A DNA stretch of 64,000 bases from a virus, in the IMG/VR virus record IMGVR_UViG_3300005468_000016, positions 28,076 through 92,075 of that record, one strand, 5' to 3'. Position numbers and translations under genes: made by a program. Position 1 is the first letter of the stretch. Every line of letters begins with the position of its first letter. Under the pieces are notes generated by a model. The model was not told the origin of the DNA. It made no database searches and saw nothing but the letters and a program-made list of their open reading frames with translations. Of the stretch, positions 24,756-33,596 are shown in pieces.

Positions 24756-26023
24756 CCGCGACGCTCCAACAACTTCTCACGGTCAATACGCCGCCGCAGA
24801 ACGCCCAGTTTATGGTGGCGAAGTTGGCAGGCATCGGGTTCCCGAACACCACGAACTGGACGACGGGAACCGTTCCGCTCACGTTGCTGCAAACGATCGG
24901 CTTCCCGCTTACCGACATCCAATCGACGCGGTTTAAGTACGCCGCCGCAAGCCTGCTCGACTATGCCGCCATCCCCGAAGATCAGGGCGGACCGGGGCGC
25001 GACTGGCTCGAACTCCACGCCGATCAGGTCTTTAACAACCAAGCATTCCCGGCGGTTGCGACCGAGATTGACGAAACCTTTACGGACGCCGCGAACCAAG
25101 GCCCCTTCACGATTGGCCCCGGGGGTGCGGGCGTCGCCGTGGGCCAGGGCCAGCCGATCTACCGCACCACGAACAGCGCCAACGTCGTGCTGCCACTCGG
25201 GGGCAGTGTCGTTATTCGGGTCCGCGCGCCCTCGCCAGGGACCGCGTTCAATGTCCCCGATGGCGCGCTTACCTTCTTTGCGGCGGGACGGCTTCCGGGT
25301 GTCACCGTCAGCAACATCGGCCCCGGTTCAATCAAGGTCGCAGGGACCGATGCAGAAGCCAACTCGGCGCTGGTTCAGCGGTGCCGCACCAAGTGGGCGC
25401 TGCTCTCGACGGGGAGTCCGGTTCCGGCCTATATCAATTGGGCGCTCTATGCGGGCCAGGGTCAGGTCGGCAAGGTCAAGCCGCGCGTCAATCTCTTCCT
25501 GAATGATCCGGGGCGCGTGGATCTTTACTTGGCCAGTCCCGCGGGTGGTGGTGTGGCGCCGGCTGTGGTGGATCGGGTGCAGGAGTTTATCGCCCCGCTT
25601 CCGGTGGCGGCCGAACGAACGGGCGCGCGGATTCCGGAGACCGCAAAGTGCGTGGTGTCGAGCGCCAACAGCAAGACGATCTTTATCAATGGCACGATCT
25701 TGGTCTACCCGGAGTTTAATAACTCCACGTTCAAGGCGCAGATCGCCTCCGACATCGCGGCCTACCAGGGCGCGTTCCCGATTGGTGGGGTGCTCGACAA
25801 TCCCCCGACCATGTTCGGGCATGTCCCCTATACCCGAGTCCTCCAGCTCCTGCTCAACCGCAGCGGGGTGGCGCTAGAACCCGCACAAGAGGCATTGAGC
25901 AACCTCACGATCAGCCCAGACAATGTGCTGTTTTTTAAGATTAACCTGCTGCTTGATCCGATCGATTCGGTCACGTTCGACATCAGCGGCCTGCAACTGG
26001 CCTCTGTGACAAGGCCGACGTAA
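24752..26023 (+). CDS. Baseplate J-like wedge protein, Mu gp47-like
   Basis: A 423-residue protein with a GTG start overlapping the wedge gene. It shows the baseplate J family order: an N-terminal helical segment, 'GTAFNVPDGALTFF' after a beta domain, then 'GTDAEANSALVQRCRTKW' (family: G.D.E....R.R), and a C-terminal 'VVDRVQEFIAPLPVAAERTG' module. It forms the wedge that links the hub to the fibre network. Confidence 0.85.
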   Translation: MTATLQQLLTVNTPPQNAQFMVAKLAGIGFPNTTNWTTGTVPLTLLQTIGFPLTDIQSTRFKYAAASLLDYAAIPEDQGGPGRDWLELHADQVFNNQAFPAVATEIDETFTDAANQGPFTIGPGGAGVAVGQGQPIYRTTNSANVVLPLGGSVVIRVRAPSPGTAFNVPDGALTFFAAGRLPGVTVSNIGPGSIKVAGTDAEANSALVQRCRTKWALLSTGSPVPAYINWALYAGQGQVGKVKPRVNLFLNDPGRVDLYLASPAGGGVAPAVVDRVQEFIAPLPVAAERTGARIPETAKCVVSSANSKTIFINGTILVYPEFNNSTFKAQIASDIAAYQGAFPIGGVLDNPPTMFGHVPYTRVLQLLLNRSGVALEPAQEALSNLTISPDNVLFFKINLLLDPIDSVTFDISGLQLASVTRPT

Positions 26024-26940
26024 TGGCGATTAACCCGAACCTTCAGAGCGTCACGACCTACGAGGAGGTCATCCCGCAGGTCTTTGCGCCGCCGTGGCTC
26101 TCGGGACCCTACGGCACGCTCTGGCATCGGGGCATCGGGCAGTTCTTCGACGACGAATGGACGCTTGGGCGCGACGCGGCGCTCGTCGGGTTTCCGCAAT
26201 ACACGCCGGGCGACGCGCTGATTTCTCTGGGCGCCGAACGGATGCTAGAGCGGGCCAATCCCACGCTGAACCTGCCCGGCGAAACAGAGGCCGAGTATCG
26301 ACTGCGGCTCAAAAATGTCTGGGGCGAGTGGGGTGCTCCGCTTCCTCCCGGTAGTGCCCCACTCGCCGCGGACGCTAGCGATGCGGTCCAACACTTCTGC
26401 TTGCCGATGGGGATCTGGGAAGCGGCGGGGTCGGCGGCGATCCATCTGCCCGACCCGTTCACGGTACCCATCGCGGGCATCCCCACGATTCGCCCCTCCA
26501 CCATGAAGGGCTGGCCGGCGTGGTTGGGGCTTACCGATACCGCGGTCTACCGTCAGCATGAGTGGGCCTTCCCGCCGTTCCTGGTGTCGCCCTACTTCTT
26601 CGCCTGGGAGCATGAGTGGTCCACCTTCTGGGTCATCATCAAGGAACCCCACCCGTTCCAGTTGATCTACTGGGGTGCGCCCGGTCTGTTTTGGGGCACG
26701 CCACCGGGACCTGGTTGTCCGACTTGGGGCACCACGGCCACGGTTGAAGAGGTGGAACTGATTAAGCGCTTGGTCGTGACCTTTAAGAGCGGCCACTCCA
26801 CCTGTGCGGGCATCGTGCTCTTTATCGGTGTCGGTGCCATCTTCTGGGGCGTGGGCGTCTGGGGCACTGGCACTTGGGGTGCGGGAGGCGGTGGCACGAC
26901 GGTGATTTGGCCGGTCGGAGAACCCCACTGGTATCAATAA
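26023..26940 (+). CDS. Baseplate/tail protein, P2 gpI or Mu gp48-like
   Basis: A 305-residue protein starting in a single-base overlap with the J-like gene. The first part contains 'PGETEAEYRLRLKNVWGEWG', as in gpI-type proteins. Near the end, 'ELIKRLVVTFKSGHSTCAGI' matches the family's closing helix and strand. An aromatic Gly/Trp-rich segment ends the protein. It usually anchors tail fibres to the baseplate. Confidence 0.72.
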   Translation: MAINPNLQSVTTYEEVIPQVFAPPWLSGPYGTLWHRGIGQFFDDEWTLGRDAALVGFPQYTPGDALISLGAERMLERANPTLNLPGETEAEYRLRLKNVWGEWGAPLPPGSAPLAADASDAVQHFCLPMGIWEAAGSAAIHLPDPFTVPIAGIPTIRPSTMKGWPAWLGLTDTAVYRQHEWAFPPFLVSPYFFAWEHEWSTFWVIIKEPHPFQLIYWGAPGLFWGTPPGPGCPTWGTTATVEEVELIKRLVVTFKSGHSTCAGIVLFIGVGAIFWGVGVWGTGTWGAGGGGTTVIWPVGEPHWYQ

Positions 26941-26963
26941 GTCAAGGATGATATAGGTAGCCC

Positions 26964-27863
26964 ATGACAGCCCAGTCCCCCCAGCAAGCCCCACCCCTTC
27001 GCCTGATGATGGATCAGGTGCGTTCTGCCTGCGAGATCAACGAAGGCCAGCGCCGGCACCTCATCGAACGCATCGCGCAGCTTCAGGCCATGAGCGATGA
27101 CCGATTGGCCGAAGCGCAGACGCATGTGAACGCCGGCCGAGAGGCGCAGGCGCAGCCCCTCCGGGCCGAAGGGGAGCGGCTGGGCATGCAAGCGCGGATG
27201 CTCATGCAGCGGGTGGATGGACTGCTGGCGGAGATGTACGGGGCTGGGCAAGGCGCTACCGCTCAGACGCCTGTCCCGCGCAAGCCCTGGCAAAAGGACA
27301 CCTTCTGGGCGGAGTTGGAGATTCTCTCTGGCTGGCTGGCTTGGCTGTGCGAGAAACTGACCCCCGAGGCCAGCGCCCGTATCGGCAAAGCGGCGACGGG
27401 CGTGCTCAGTGATGCGTGGTCCGCCCTGCTCAACGCCGAGAAGCGCAAGCAGGCCATCACTGAGAGCATGACCCCGGCCCAAGAACTCACCGCCCTGGTC
27501 GGTTTCGCCGATCGCCTGCTCTGCATCCCGTGGCATCTCATCTGTTCCGAGAGCGAGGTCAACGACAGCCGGCAGTTGGTGCTGCGATTTGAGGCGCTGG
27601 CCGAACTCGCGGGCGGTGAGCGATTGCCGCCGAGTGATGTGCAACTCGATGAAGACCTCTCTGGGTTTGCCGAGCGGTTGCCCAAGGATCACCCGGACCA
27701 ACCCCGTCTGACCGCGGTCGGGGTGCACGTGGACGGCAAGCGGTACCGCGACGCTGCTGCGATGCTTCTCGGACTCTCGCCGCCCGATCCGCTGCGGTTT
27801 GCGCAGGCGCTGATTGCGAAGCGGCTTGTCGTACTGGAAGGCACCAAGGGGAACCAGGGATAA
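26964..27863 (+). CDS. Helical hypothetical protein in the tail cluster
   Basis: A 299-residue, strongly helical protein. Residues 20-95 form a probable coiled coil (RRHLIERIAQLQAM onward), then a linker (TPVPRKPWQK) and a second helical domain with tryptophans. It is not beta-rich like typical fibres. It is placed between the gpI-like gene and beta-rich putative receptor-binding genes. It could be an assembly factor or a fibre connector. Confidence 0.6.
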   Translation: MTAQSPQQAPPLRLMMDQVRSACEINEGQRRHLIERIAQLQAMSDDRLAEAQTHVNAGREAQAQPLRAEGERLGMQARMLMQRVDGLLAEMYGAGQGATAQTPVPRKPWQKDTFWAELEILSGWLAWLCEKLTPEASARIGKAATGVLSDAWSALLNAEKRKQAITESMTPAQELTALVGFADRLLCIPWHLICSESEVNDSRQLVLRFEALAELAGGERLPPSDVQLDEDLSGFAERLPKDHPDQPRLTAVGVHVDGKRYRDAAAMLLGLSPPDPLRFAQALIAKRLVVLEGTKGNQG

Positions 27864-27869
27864 CAAACC

Positions 27870-28718
27870 ATGCCGACGTTCATCACGCCTCCGTTCGTCC
27901 CGCCGATTCCTCGGTTCACGCCGTCTAGCGGTCAGATCGTTGGCCCAGCCGACGGTGATGCGCTACTGGCGTCGTCGGTGAACAACGCCTTTACTCAACT
28001 TGCCGACCGCAGCGCCCTATCGTTCTTCGGTCTGTACGGCGTCTATGGCTCGCGTCTCGTCGCGAGTTGTGTGGCCGGTACGATCCTCACCATCAACTTT
28101 CAGACGGCGCTACGGTCATCGTCCGGCATCTTGAGCGGCACCGTGGGAAGTCCGATCGATGTCGCTGTGGTGCTGGGCGGAGCGCCCGCGCCCAGCACTT
28201 GGTACTACGTCTACGGCGCCGACGTGGGCGGTGTACTGACCCCGATCGTGAGCACCGACCCGCCTGACACCGCGCTCAAGTACCGTGCCGGCAATTCAGA
28301 CCAGGCTTTCCTGACGCTGTTCCGGACGGATGGCGCGGGGTTTGTGCGGCAGTTCTCGCACTACGAAGGCTGCTACTCCTACCATGGAGACATCTCGGTC
28401 TTCGGACGCGCCGATCCTGGCACGGTGACGCCAGCCGCCGTGGCGCTTCCCGATGTGCCGGGCTTCGCGCGCATCGCCCTGATTCAGGCCACGATCTACA
28501 ACGTGGACCCGCTGCTCACGGCGCAGATGAACCTGATGTATCCGGCATCCAGTCTCTGGTATGCGCTGCCCGTTGGCAAAAAGGGGGCACTTGACGACAT
28601 CCGACAACAGACGCTGTTCAAGATGCCGATTAACGGCCCGACGGGGTTTGAGGTCATTCGGGACGGCGGCTCGGGCACGGCGGACTTCTCGGCGGTCCTT
28701 CAAGGATTCCTGGTTTAG
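27870..28718 (+). CDS. Putative tail fibre/tip protein
   Basis: A 282-residue beta-rich protein with a proline-rich N-terminus (PPFVPPIPRFTPSSG), then 'DALLASSVNNAFTQLADR', a short motif often seen near the N-terminus of fibre proteins that attach to baseplates. The remainder alternates short hydrophobic strands with Gly/Ser turns. Inferred from position and composition. Confidence 0.58.
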   Translation: MPTFITPPFVPPIPRFTPSSGQIVGPADGDALLASSVNNAFTQLADRSALSFFGLYGVYGSRLVASCVAGTILTINFQTALRSSSGILSGTVGSPIDVAVVLGGAPAPSTWYYVYGADVGGVLTPIVSTDPPDTALKYRAGNSDQAFLTLFRTDGAGFVRQFSHYEGCYSYHGDISVFGRADPGTVTPAAVALPDVPGFARIALIQATIYNVDPLLTAQMNLMYPASSLWYALPVGKKGALDDIRQQTLFKMPINGPTGFEVIRDGGSGTADFSAVLQGFLV

Positions 28719-28720
28719 CG

Positions 28721-29383
28721 ATGAAGGTCATTTCGGGATTCGTGAAGTCTCTGCTCTCGACGGGCGGCACAACCCCCGTTCCGAACCGGAAGATCTACGC
28801 GGTCCCGACACCCATCTCTGCCCAGTTCCTTGTCGGCGGAAACTGGCTGCCCATCTTCCGCAACACCGGCATCACCGACCCGCTACTACAACTCGGCATC
28901 GAAACGCTGACCGGCCTGGATGGTCGTTTCACCTTCATGCTGCCGCAACTCAGCGAAACGTGGGAACCGCAAAGCCTGCCCGTGTCTTGGAATGTGATCG
29001 ATCCCATCACGGGGACGGTCTATTTCGGACAGGTACTCGACGGCATCCCGGCGATTGGCGGCGCGGACCTCAAGACGCTGGTCACGACCTATAACTGGAT
29101 CGTCAAGTCCATCCTACAAGTAAGCGGGCAAGATGGACCCCAGCGGCGCGGAGTGCTCCCCTTCACATCGAGCAGTGGACTTGAGCAAATCCAGGCGCTC
29201 CTCCCGCCGCTTCCGACTGCGGCCTATGTCCCCGTCGTGAGCAATGCCGTAGACAGCGTCATGGAAGACAACTACACCGCCTACGTTCTTCCGAATTGGA
29301 CCGCCAGCCAGTTCGTGATCCGCATCTCCTCCCCGGTGCCAGTCGGGCGAACCGTGGGGATTCCCTGGCACGTCATCGGGTAG
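28721..29383 (+). CDS. Putative fibre-associated protein
   Basis: A 220-residue beta-rich product 2 bases after the previous gene. The N-terminal 110 residues read like a transthyretin-like or carbohydrate-binding fold (PVPNRKIYAVPTPISAQF, GLDGRFTFMLP). The last third is Pro/Val-rich. No family can be named. A receptor-binding or adaptor role is a guess from context. Confidence 0.55.
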   Translation: MKVISGFVKSLLSTGGTTPVPNRKIYAVPTPISAQFLVGGNWLPIFRNTGITDPLLQLGIETLTGLDGRFTFMLPQLSETWEPQSLPVSWNVIDPITGTVYFGQVLDGIPAIGGADLKTLVTTYNWIVKSILQVSGQDGPQRRGVLPFTSSSGLEQIQALLPPLPTAAYVPVVSNAVDSVMEDNYTAYVLPNWTASQFVIRISSPVPVGRTVGIPWHVIG

Positions 29384-29414
29384 AAACAAACCGTCCAATA
29401 AGGAGTTCCGTACC

Positions 29415-29822
29415 ATGGCCAATTACCTCGCATCCTTCCTCTTCAACCTCAACTACACCGGGCCGAGCAATGAGCCGCTCACGATGCAGCCCGAGTCCGT
29501 GAACGCGCCCTATGCCGCGCTGAACGAAGGCATCATGGACATTCCGGACGGCACCGCCTCATCGACGACGTTCCCGGTCCCGTTCGGCACCATCACCGCC
29601 AACGCGACCGGCGGCATCATCGTAAACCGGACCGGGCAGAACCTGGAGATGAAGATCAACGGCGCGGCGTCGGCGAGCCATTCGATTCCGCAGGGCGGCG
29701 TGTTCGCGTGGTCCAATCCGGCCACGACCAGCCTGCCCATCACGGCGATCGATCTCACCACGACCGCTGGCCAGGTCGGACAAGGCCAGGTCGCCTACCG
29801 TCTGTTTGGCGACCCGATCTAG
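29415..29822 (+). CDS. Small beta-rich tail protein
   Basis: A 135-residue product with a strong AAGGAG site. It is rich in T, S, G, N and A with alternating strands, and has no catalytic motif. It is the last rightward gene of the morphogenesis block. Its stop overlaps the stop of the opposing gene by 4 bases, with no visible terminator between them. Confidence 0.58.
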   Translation: MANYLASFLFNLNYTGPSNEPLTMQPESVNAPYAALNEGIMDIPDGTASSTTFPVPFGTITANATGGIIVNRTGQNLEMKINGAASASHSIPQGGVFAWSNPATTSLPITAIDLTTTAGQVGQGQVAYRLFGDPI

Positions 29823-30160
29823 TCCACCCGCTTGCTGACCTCGCTATAGATCGGACGGCGCTTGAACTCGGCAAGTAGCGCGTCCTCGGATTTGTAGCCG
29901 CGCCCCTCCTCGACGTTGTAGGCGATCAACCCCTCCTTAAACGCCAGCCGCTGCATTTCGTTTGAGAATGCGAACGCCCTCATGTGGTTGGCCATCGTCT
30001 GGGTATCGTGGCGCTTCGGGAACGCGGCGACCACTCGACCGCCCCATTCTTCGGCGTGAACCATGGCCGTTGAATGAAGGGCGGCGCGGGCGTGCTGGTA
30101 GTCGAGATCGGCCGGCGTGAACTCGTACATCTTCATGGGTTGGTGGCGGTCGATGAACAT
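29819..30160 (-). CDS. Hypothetical protein
   Basis: A 113-residue helical product starting MFIDRHQPMKMYEF at 30160 after AAAGGAG. The charged, aromatic composition (FTPADLDYQHARAALHSTAM) looks genuine. No family recognised. It converges with the last tail gene. Confidence 0.6.
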   Translation of the reverse strand: MFIDRHQPMKMYEFTPADLDYQHARAALHSTAMVHAEEWGGRVVAAFPKRHDTQTMANHMRAFAFSNEMQRLAFKEGLIAYNVEEGRGYKSEDALLAEFKRRPIYSEVSKRVD

Positions 30161-30175
30161 GGGACTCCTTTGTGG

Positions 30176-30319
30176 TTACGGGATCGGGATGATTCCGGCG
30201 AGCAGGACGGCAAGGACGACGATAAGTAGCAAGCCCGCCGCCACACCATGGAGTTTGTGCCATCCGTTGGGCTTCCAATCGGGCGGCAGTCGTCGGCCGG
30301 TGCGAACGAAGGCGCTCAT
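30176..30319 (-). CDS. Small single-pass membrane protein
   Basis: A 47-residue product: a basic N-terminus (RTGRRLPPDWKPNGWHKLHG) followed by a hydrophobic segment of about 20 residues (LLLIVVLAVLLAGI) ending just before the stop. The arrangement predicts an N-in, tail-anchored peptide. It could be a holin-like or superinfection-type membrane peptide. Its ribosome site is weak. Confidence 0.5.
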   Translation of the reverse strand: MSAFVRTGRRLPPDWKPNGWHKLHGVAAGLLLIVVLAVLLAGIIPIP

Positions 30320-30435
30320 GATGCTGCTTCTGTCGGCGTCCATCCGGTGGACATCTTGCGCATCACTGCGCGCAGGATTTTTCTTCCCCGCTCCATTCCT
30401 GCATTGTCACTGAATGTTACAGGCACCACATATTG

Positions 30436-30459
30436 GCGATTATGCACTTGACAAAGCAG
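30436..30459 (+). repeat. Left terminal inverted repeat, 24 bases
   Basis: Begins GGCGATTATGCACTTGAC and is identical, in inverted orientation, to 33619-33642. It carries TTGACA at 30449-30454, but no -10 box follows at 17 bases here, unlike in the right copy. Confidence 0.8.
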
Positions 30460-30496
30460 ACCCTGCGCCCCGTCGGTGGCTCGACGGCGCGACAGG

Positions 30497-30688
30497 CTAG
30501 GATTCCTTTTTCTGGGACTTCGCGGGCTTGGGAGTCTGCGCGGCTTCATCCGCAACGCGCGCAGGAGTCCGTAGCGCGATCTTGAGGGATTCCCGAAAGC
30601 GGGCTTCTACTTCCGCTTCTTCTTCCGGAGTGAGTGCTTGCGGCGCTTCCGGTGTCTGCTGGGGCTTGTCTGCCTTGGACTTAGCCAT
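30497..30688 (-). CDS. Small charged hypothetical protein
   Basis: A 63-residue product from the ATG at 30688: a disordered K/P/Q-rich N-terminus, a helical middle (TPEEEAEVEARFRESLKIAL) and a K/P-rich tail. It lies inside the inverted-repeat unit, downstream of the 30697-31116 gene. The middle is reminiscent of short accessory proteins found near transposases, but no assignment is possible. Confidence 0.5.
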   Translation of the reverse strand: MAKSKADKPQQTPEAPQALTPEEEAEVEARFRESLKIALRTPARVADEAAQTPKPAKSQKKES

Positions 30689-30696
30689 AGCGTCAC

Positions 30697-31116
30697 CTAT
30701 ACCACATCGGCGCTTCGCCTGCCCCACCACAGCCAACCCGGAAAGCGCGAGACATCCACCGCTGCCATGCGCCCGACGAAGTCTGCGAAGGGTTCGCGGA
30801 TCAGGTAGACATCGACCTCGTCGAAATCCCAAGCCGCAGCGATGGCCCGGCAGAGGTTGATAGCCAGCGTCCACCGCTCGGCATTCGTCAGCGCCTGCAC
30901 ATCCACCCCGAGCACGCGATCATCACGCAACGCGGCGCCGTAGCCGTGCCACATGACGTTACCGATGAACGCGCGGGCGATGGCAAGCACGGGTTCGTAG
31001 GGCTTGAGGTCCGTCTGACCGTCCAGGCTGTCGAGGATGGCCTTTAACAGCCGTTCGACGACGGCGAAGCGGCAGGGGTTAGACCACGTCGAGAAGTCCA
31101 GCGTCGGTGGGTTCAT
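30697..31116 (-). CDS. Hypothetical protein
   Basis: A 139-residue product with its ATG at 31116 after AAAGGAG. It is mostly helical with many tryptophans (WSNPCRFAVVERLLKAIL, RWTLAINLCRAIAAAWDFDE). GC-rich codon use matches the phage rather than the adjoining AT-rich cargo gene. No family recognised. Confidence 0.6.
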   Translation of the reverse strand: MNPPTLDFSTWSNPCRFAVVERLLKAILDSLDGQTDLKPYEPVLAIARAFIGNVMWHGYGAALRDDRVLGVDVQALTNAERWTLAINLCRAIAAAWDFDEVDVYLIREPFADFVGRMAAVDVSRFPGWLWWGRRSADVV

Positions 31117-31243
31117 GGGCTTGCTCCTTTGCCTGTCCATGGTCCGCTTGCTGCCTGTTTCTGTCACGTTTTTTATTTCAGATATACATATCGCGTCGCT
31201 ATTTATAAGTTTCTGTACTGTAATTTATTGCCGTGTTATGTTG

Positions 31244-31271
31244 TTGACCGGATACCCGAAAAACCTACGCT
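31244..31271 (+). promoter_or_regulatory. Possible leaderless promoter for XRE gene
   Basis: TTGACC at 31244-31249, a 16-base spacer and TACGCT at 31266-31271, then 6 bases to the GTG at 31278. It sits in an AT-rich divergent region (31117-31277) that also holds two direct TTTCTGT repeats about 56 bases apart. Confidence 0.35.
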
Positions 31272-31277
31272 GCGCCC

Positions 31278-31532
31278 GTGCCTCGCCCCCCTGCCAAGCG
31301 GCCTCAACAGGTAGCTCGCCCGAGTCTCGGGCCAGGGCAGGCTGACCGTCTGCGTCGCACACGGGAAACAAAAGGCTACAGTTTGCGCGACCTCGCTGCC
31401 GCCGCTGGTGTGACGACGGGCGCGATTCAGGCCATTGAGGCGGGGCGCAAGGGCAAGACAAGCTGTGAGGTCATGGCCTCGCTTGCGGATGCTCTCGGGG
31501 TTCCCCGAGGGTGGTTGGCGTTTGGTGGATAG
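31278..31532 (+). CDS. XRE-family helix-turn-helix regulator
   Basis: An 84-residue DNA-binding protein. After a basic N-terminus of about 22 residues, the Cro/CI-type domain reads LRRTRETKGYSLRDLAAAAG, then VTTGAIQAIEAGRKGK, then MASLADALGVPRGWLA, with the five-helix spacing intact. It starts with GTG and has no Shine-Dalgarno sequence, consistent with leaderless expression. It precedes the 31545 cargo gene by 12 bases and may control it. Confidence 0.78.
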   Translation: MPRPPAKRPQQVARPSLGPGQADRLRRTRETKGYSLRDLAAAAGVTTGAIQAIEAGRKGKTSCEVMASLADALGVPRGWLAFGG

Positions 31533-31544
31533 GAAAAGTGAAAA

Positions 31545-32582
31545 ATGGGAAAAACCGGTCAGGTTGCCGCTTCTTCATTGCCAAGTCAAGATCCAAATGC
31601 TAAGAGAGACGCCATGAGTAGCATGACGGTGTGCATCGCCTATGATGGCGAGGGATTGCGCGATGGAGCAACGCCGAACTCCATGAATGTGCGTGATTTA
31701 GCGCCAGCTCTTATTGCCTTTGCCGATATGTTTGAAGAATGCAATAAAGTGCTCCACGGCAACGAGGCGCCTCCTGTCAATGTTAAAATAATCCCAGATT
31801 TCCAACCTGGCTCTTTCGAGGTATATCTCAATATTGCGCAAGGGCCAATTAGAGACTTGCTGATGTGGTTTTCTGACGGACAGCCAGCAGGTCTTGCCAA
31901 TTTGTTCGATATTCTGCTTGGGATTACCACCACTGGTACTTCTACTGCCATTGGCGTTTTTGCGGCCATTAAGTGGATTAAAGGACGAAGGGTTCAGAAG
32001 ACCGAGTTATTGAGCGATGGAAATATGCAGATAGTTGTTGAGGGGGAGAATTTGATCGTTAGACGCGATGTTGCCACCGTCCTAAGCGATGCGCGGGTGC
32101 GCCAAGCGATTATGAACACACTGTTGCCATTAAGAAGAGATGATATCGATACGTTTGAAATACGCCTCGAACCCAAGAAAAAAAGGAAAGTACCATTACC
32201 GCCAATTGAGATTGTTCGCAAATCAGAATTGCTCATGTTTGAGCCCCCGCCCCCGGTCCCGGTAGCTCCGTCGCAGGTTGTTCAAAATACATATGTTCAG
32301 TCGTTTACGATTATTTCTCCAGTCTTCAAGGATGGCAACAAATGGCAAGTTTCAGATGGGACTAATAGCATTAAAGTAACCATTGATGATCCAGAGTTTA
32401 TGGAAAGAGTAAATAGCCGTGAAATAAATTTTGCAAAAGAGGATATAATCATATGCTCAGTTCAACAAGAACAGACATCGAGTCCGGACGGACTAAAAAC
32501 TACGTATTCAATTAAGAAGGTGCTTGAACACAAGCGCATACCCCGTCAGGTCGTTTTGCCATTCCCGATTGACCGGAAGTAG
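31545..32582 (+). CDS. Membrane-associated cargo protein of unknown function
   Basis: A 345-residue product, or 322 residues if it starts at the ATG at 31614, which has a comparable ribosome site. The N-terminal domain (LRDGATPNSMNVRDLAPALI, IPDFQPGSFEVYLNI) is followed by a hydrophobic helix or pair (LFDILLGITTTGTSTAIGVF) and a beta-rich C-terminal part. The layout recalls uncharacterised proteins common on mobile elements. Its codon use and base composition are clearly AT-richer than those of the neighbours, indicating a different origin. No enzymatic motif seen. Confidence 0.65.
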   Translation: MGKTGQVAASSLPSQDPNAKRDAMSSMTVCIAYDGEGLRDGATPNSMNVRDLAPALIAFADMFEECNKVLHGNEAPPVNVKIIPDFQPGSFEVYLNIAQGPIRDLLMWFSDGQPAGLANLFDILLGITTTGTSTAIGVFAAIKWIKGRRVQKTELLSDGNMQIVVEGENLIVRRDVATVLSDARVRQAIMNTLLPLRRDDIDTFEIRLEPKKKRKVPLPPIEIVRKSELLMFEPPPPVPVAPSQVVQNTYVQSFTIISPVFKDGNKWQVSDGTNSIKVTIDDPEFMERVNSREINFAKEDIIICSVQQEQTSSPDGLKTTYSIKKVLEHKRIPRQVVLPFPIDRK

Positions 32583-32607
32583 TTGCGCGCGTTACTTCCA
32601 CAGCGCA

Positions 32608-33594
32608 TCAAACCACAGCCCCCGCCCTGGCCTTCCCCTTCATGGGCTTGAGGGTCAGCCGCCGCCCTTCCATCTTGCCCAGTCCGCCCACGGTACGCTC
32701 GCCATCCGTGACCTTGCGGGTGTTGTACTTGTAGTCAAGTTCGGCCATATAGAGGCTCAGGTGCTTGCGGCCGACGTGATGGTGGGTGCCGTCCATGCTG
32801 CGCTTGCTGTTGCCGAAGAACCCTTCGGCGGTGTTCGTGGTCGCCAAGCGGCCAGTTTCGAGGTCGTGCCGCGCGTACTCTTCTTCCGAGTGGTTGACGG
32901 TCAGGTGCGACTTGAAGCGCTTGCCCGGTTCGTCGTAGATGGGGCTCTCGTCGGTGTTCAGGTGCGCCTTCTTCGATACGTGCGTCACCAGAACAGCGTT
33001 TACTTCGGCGCTGCTCACGCGATCGGCGCCGATGACTTGCGAGCGGACGTTGCCACCGCGCTCTACCACGCTCACCACGGCGGTCTTGTTGCCGACGTAG
33101 CCACGGCCCTTGCCGCGAGCCTTGCCGCCCACGTACATCTCGTCGCACTCCACTTCGCCCTTCAGCTTGGCCGGTCCCAGCTCGGCCATGGTGAAGCGGA
33201 TGCGGTGGCACATGTGCCATGCGCTGCGGTAGCTGCCGATCTCCAACATGCGCTGAATCTGGAGGGCGCTCACCTGCGTTTTGGCAGAGGACAGGAGGTA
33301 GTAGGCAATCAGCCACTTGTTGAGCGGGATATGGGAGTCCTCGAAAATCGTTCCCACGGTCACGCTGAACTGCTTGCGGCAAGTCGGGATGTTGCACTGG
33401 TACAGACCTGCACGGTGCGCCTTCCCTTCCAGTTTGGTCGCATCGTTGATCGCGCCGCACTGCGCGCACACGACACCATCCGGCCAGCGGATCTCCTCTA
33501 GGAGTGCGCGGGCGGCTTCCTCGGTAGAGAACCGCTTCATGAGCGTGATCAGGGTGAGGTCAGCGGCGGCGGGGTGGGTTTTCGTGCTCGACAT
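32608..33594 (-). CDS. IS1595-family transposase
   Basis: A 328-residue DDE transposase of the ISXO2 type. Residues about 45-75 hold the N-terminal zinc ribbon (CAQCG, then YQCNIPTCRKQFSVTVGTIF). The catalytic domain shows 'EVECDEMYVGGK', 'LNTDESPIYDEPGK' with 'LTVNHSEEEYAR', and 'NTAEGFFGNSKRSMDGTHHH' with the final acidic residue, so it looks intact. It starts 6 bases after a -10 box and has no Shine-Dalgarno sequence. It mobilises the surrounding inverted-repeat unit. Confidence 0.9.
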   Translation of the reverse strand: MSSTKTHPAAADLTLITLMKRFSTEEAARALLEEIRWPDGVVCAQCGAINDATKLEGKAHRAGLYQCNIPTCRKQFSVTVGTIFEDSHIPLNKWLIAYYLLSSAKTQVSALQIQRMLEIGSYRSAWHMCHRIRFTMAELGPAKLKGEVECDEMYVGGKARGKGRGYVGNKTAVVSVVERGGNVRSQVIGADRVSSAEVNAVLVTHVSKKAHLNTDESPIYDEPGKRFKSHLTVNHSEEEYARHDLETGRLATTNTAEGFFGNSKRSMDGTHHHVGRKHLSLYMAELDYKYNTRKVTDGERTVGGLGKMEGRRLTLKPMKGKARAGAVV

Positions 33595-33596
33595 AC

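Noticed and set aside
32524-33501. 325-residue plus-strand frame
   Set aside because: Antisense to the IS1595 transposase, which has an intact zinc ribbon and DDE motifs.
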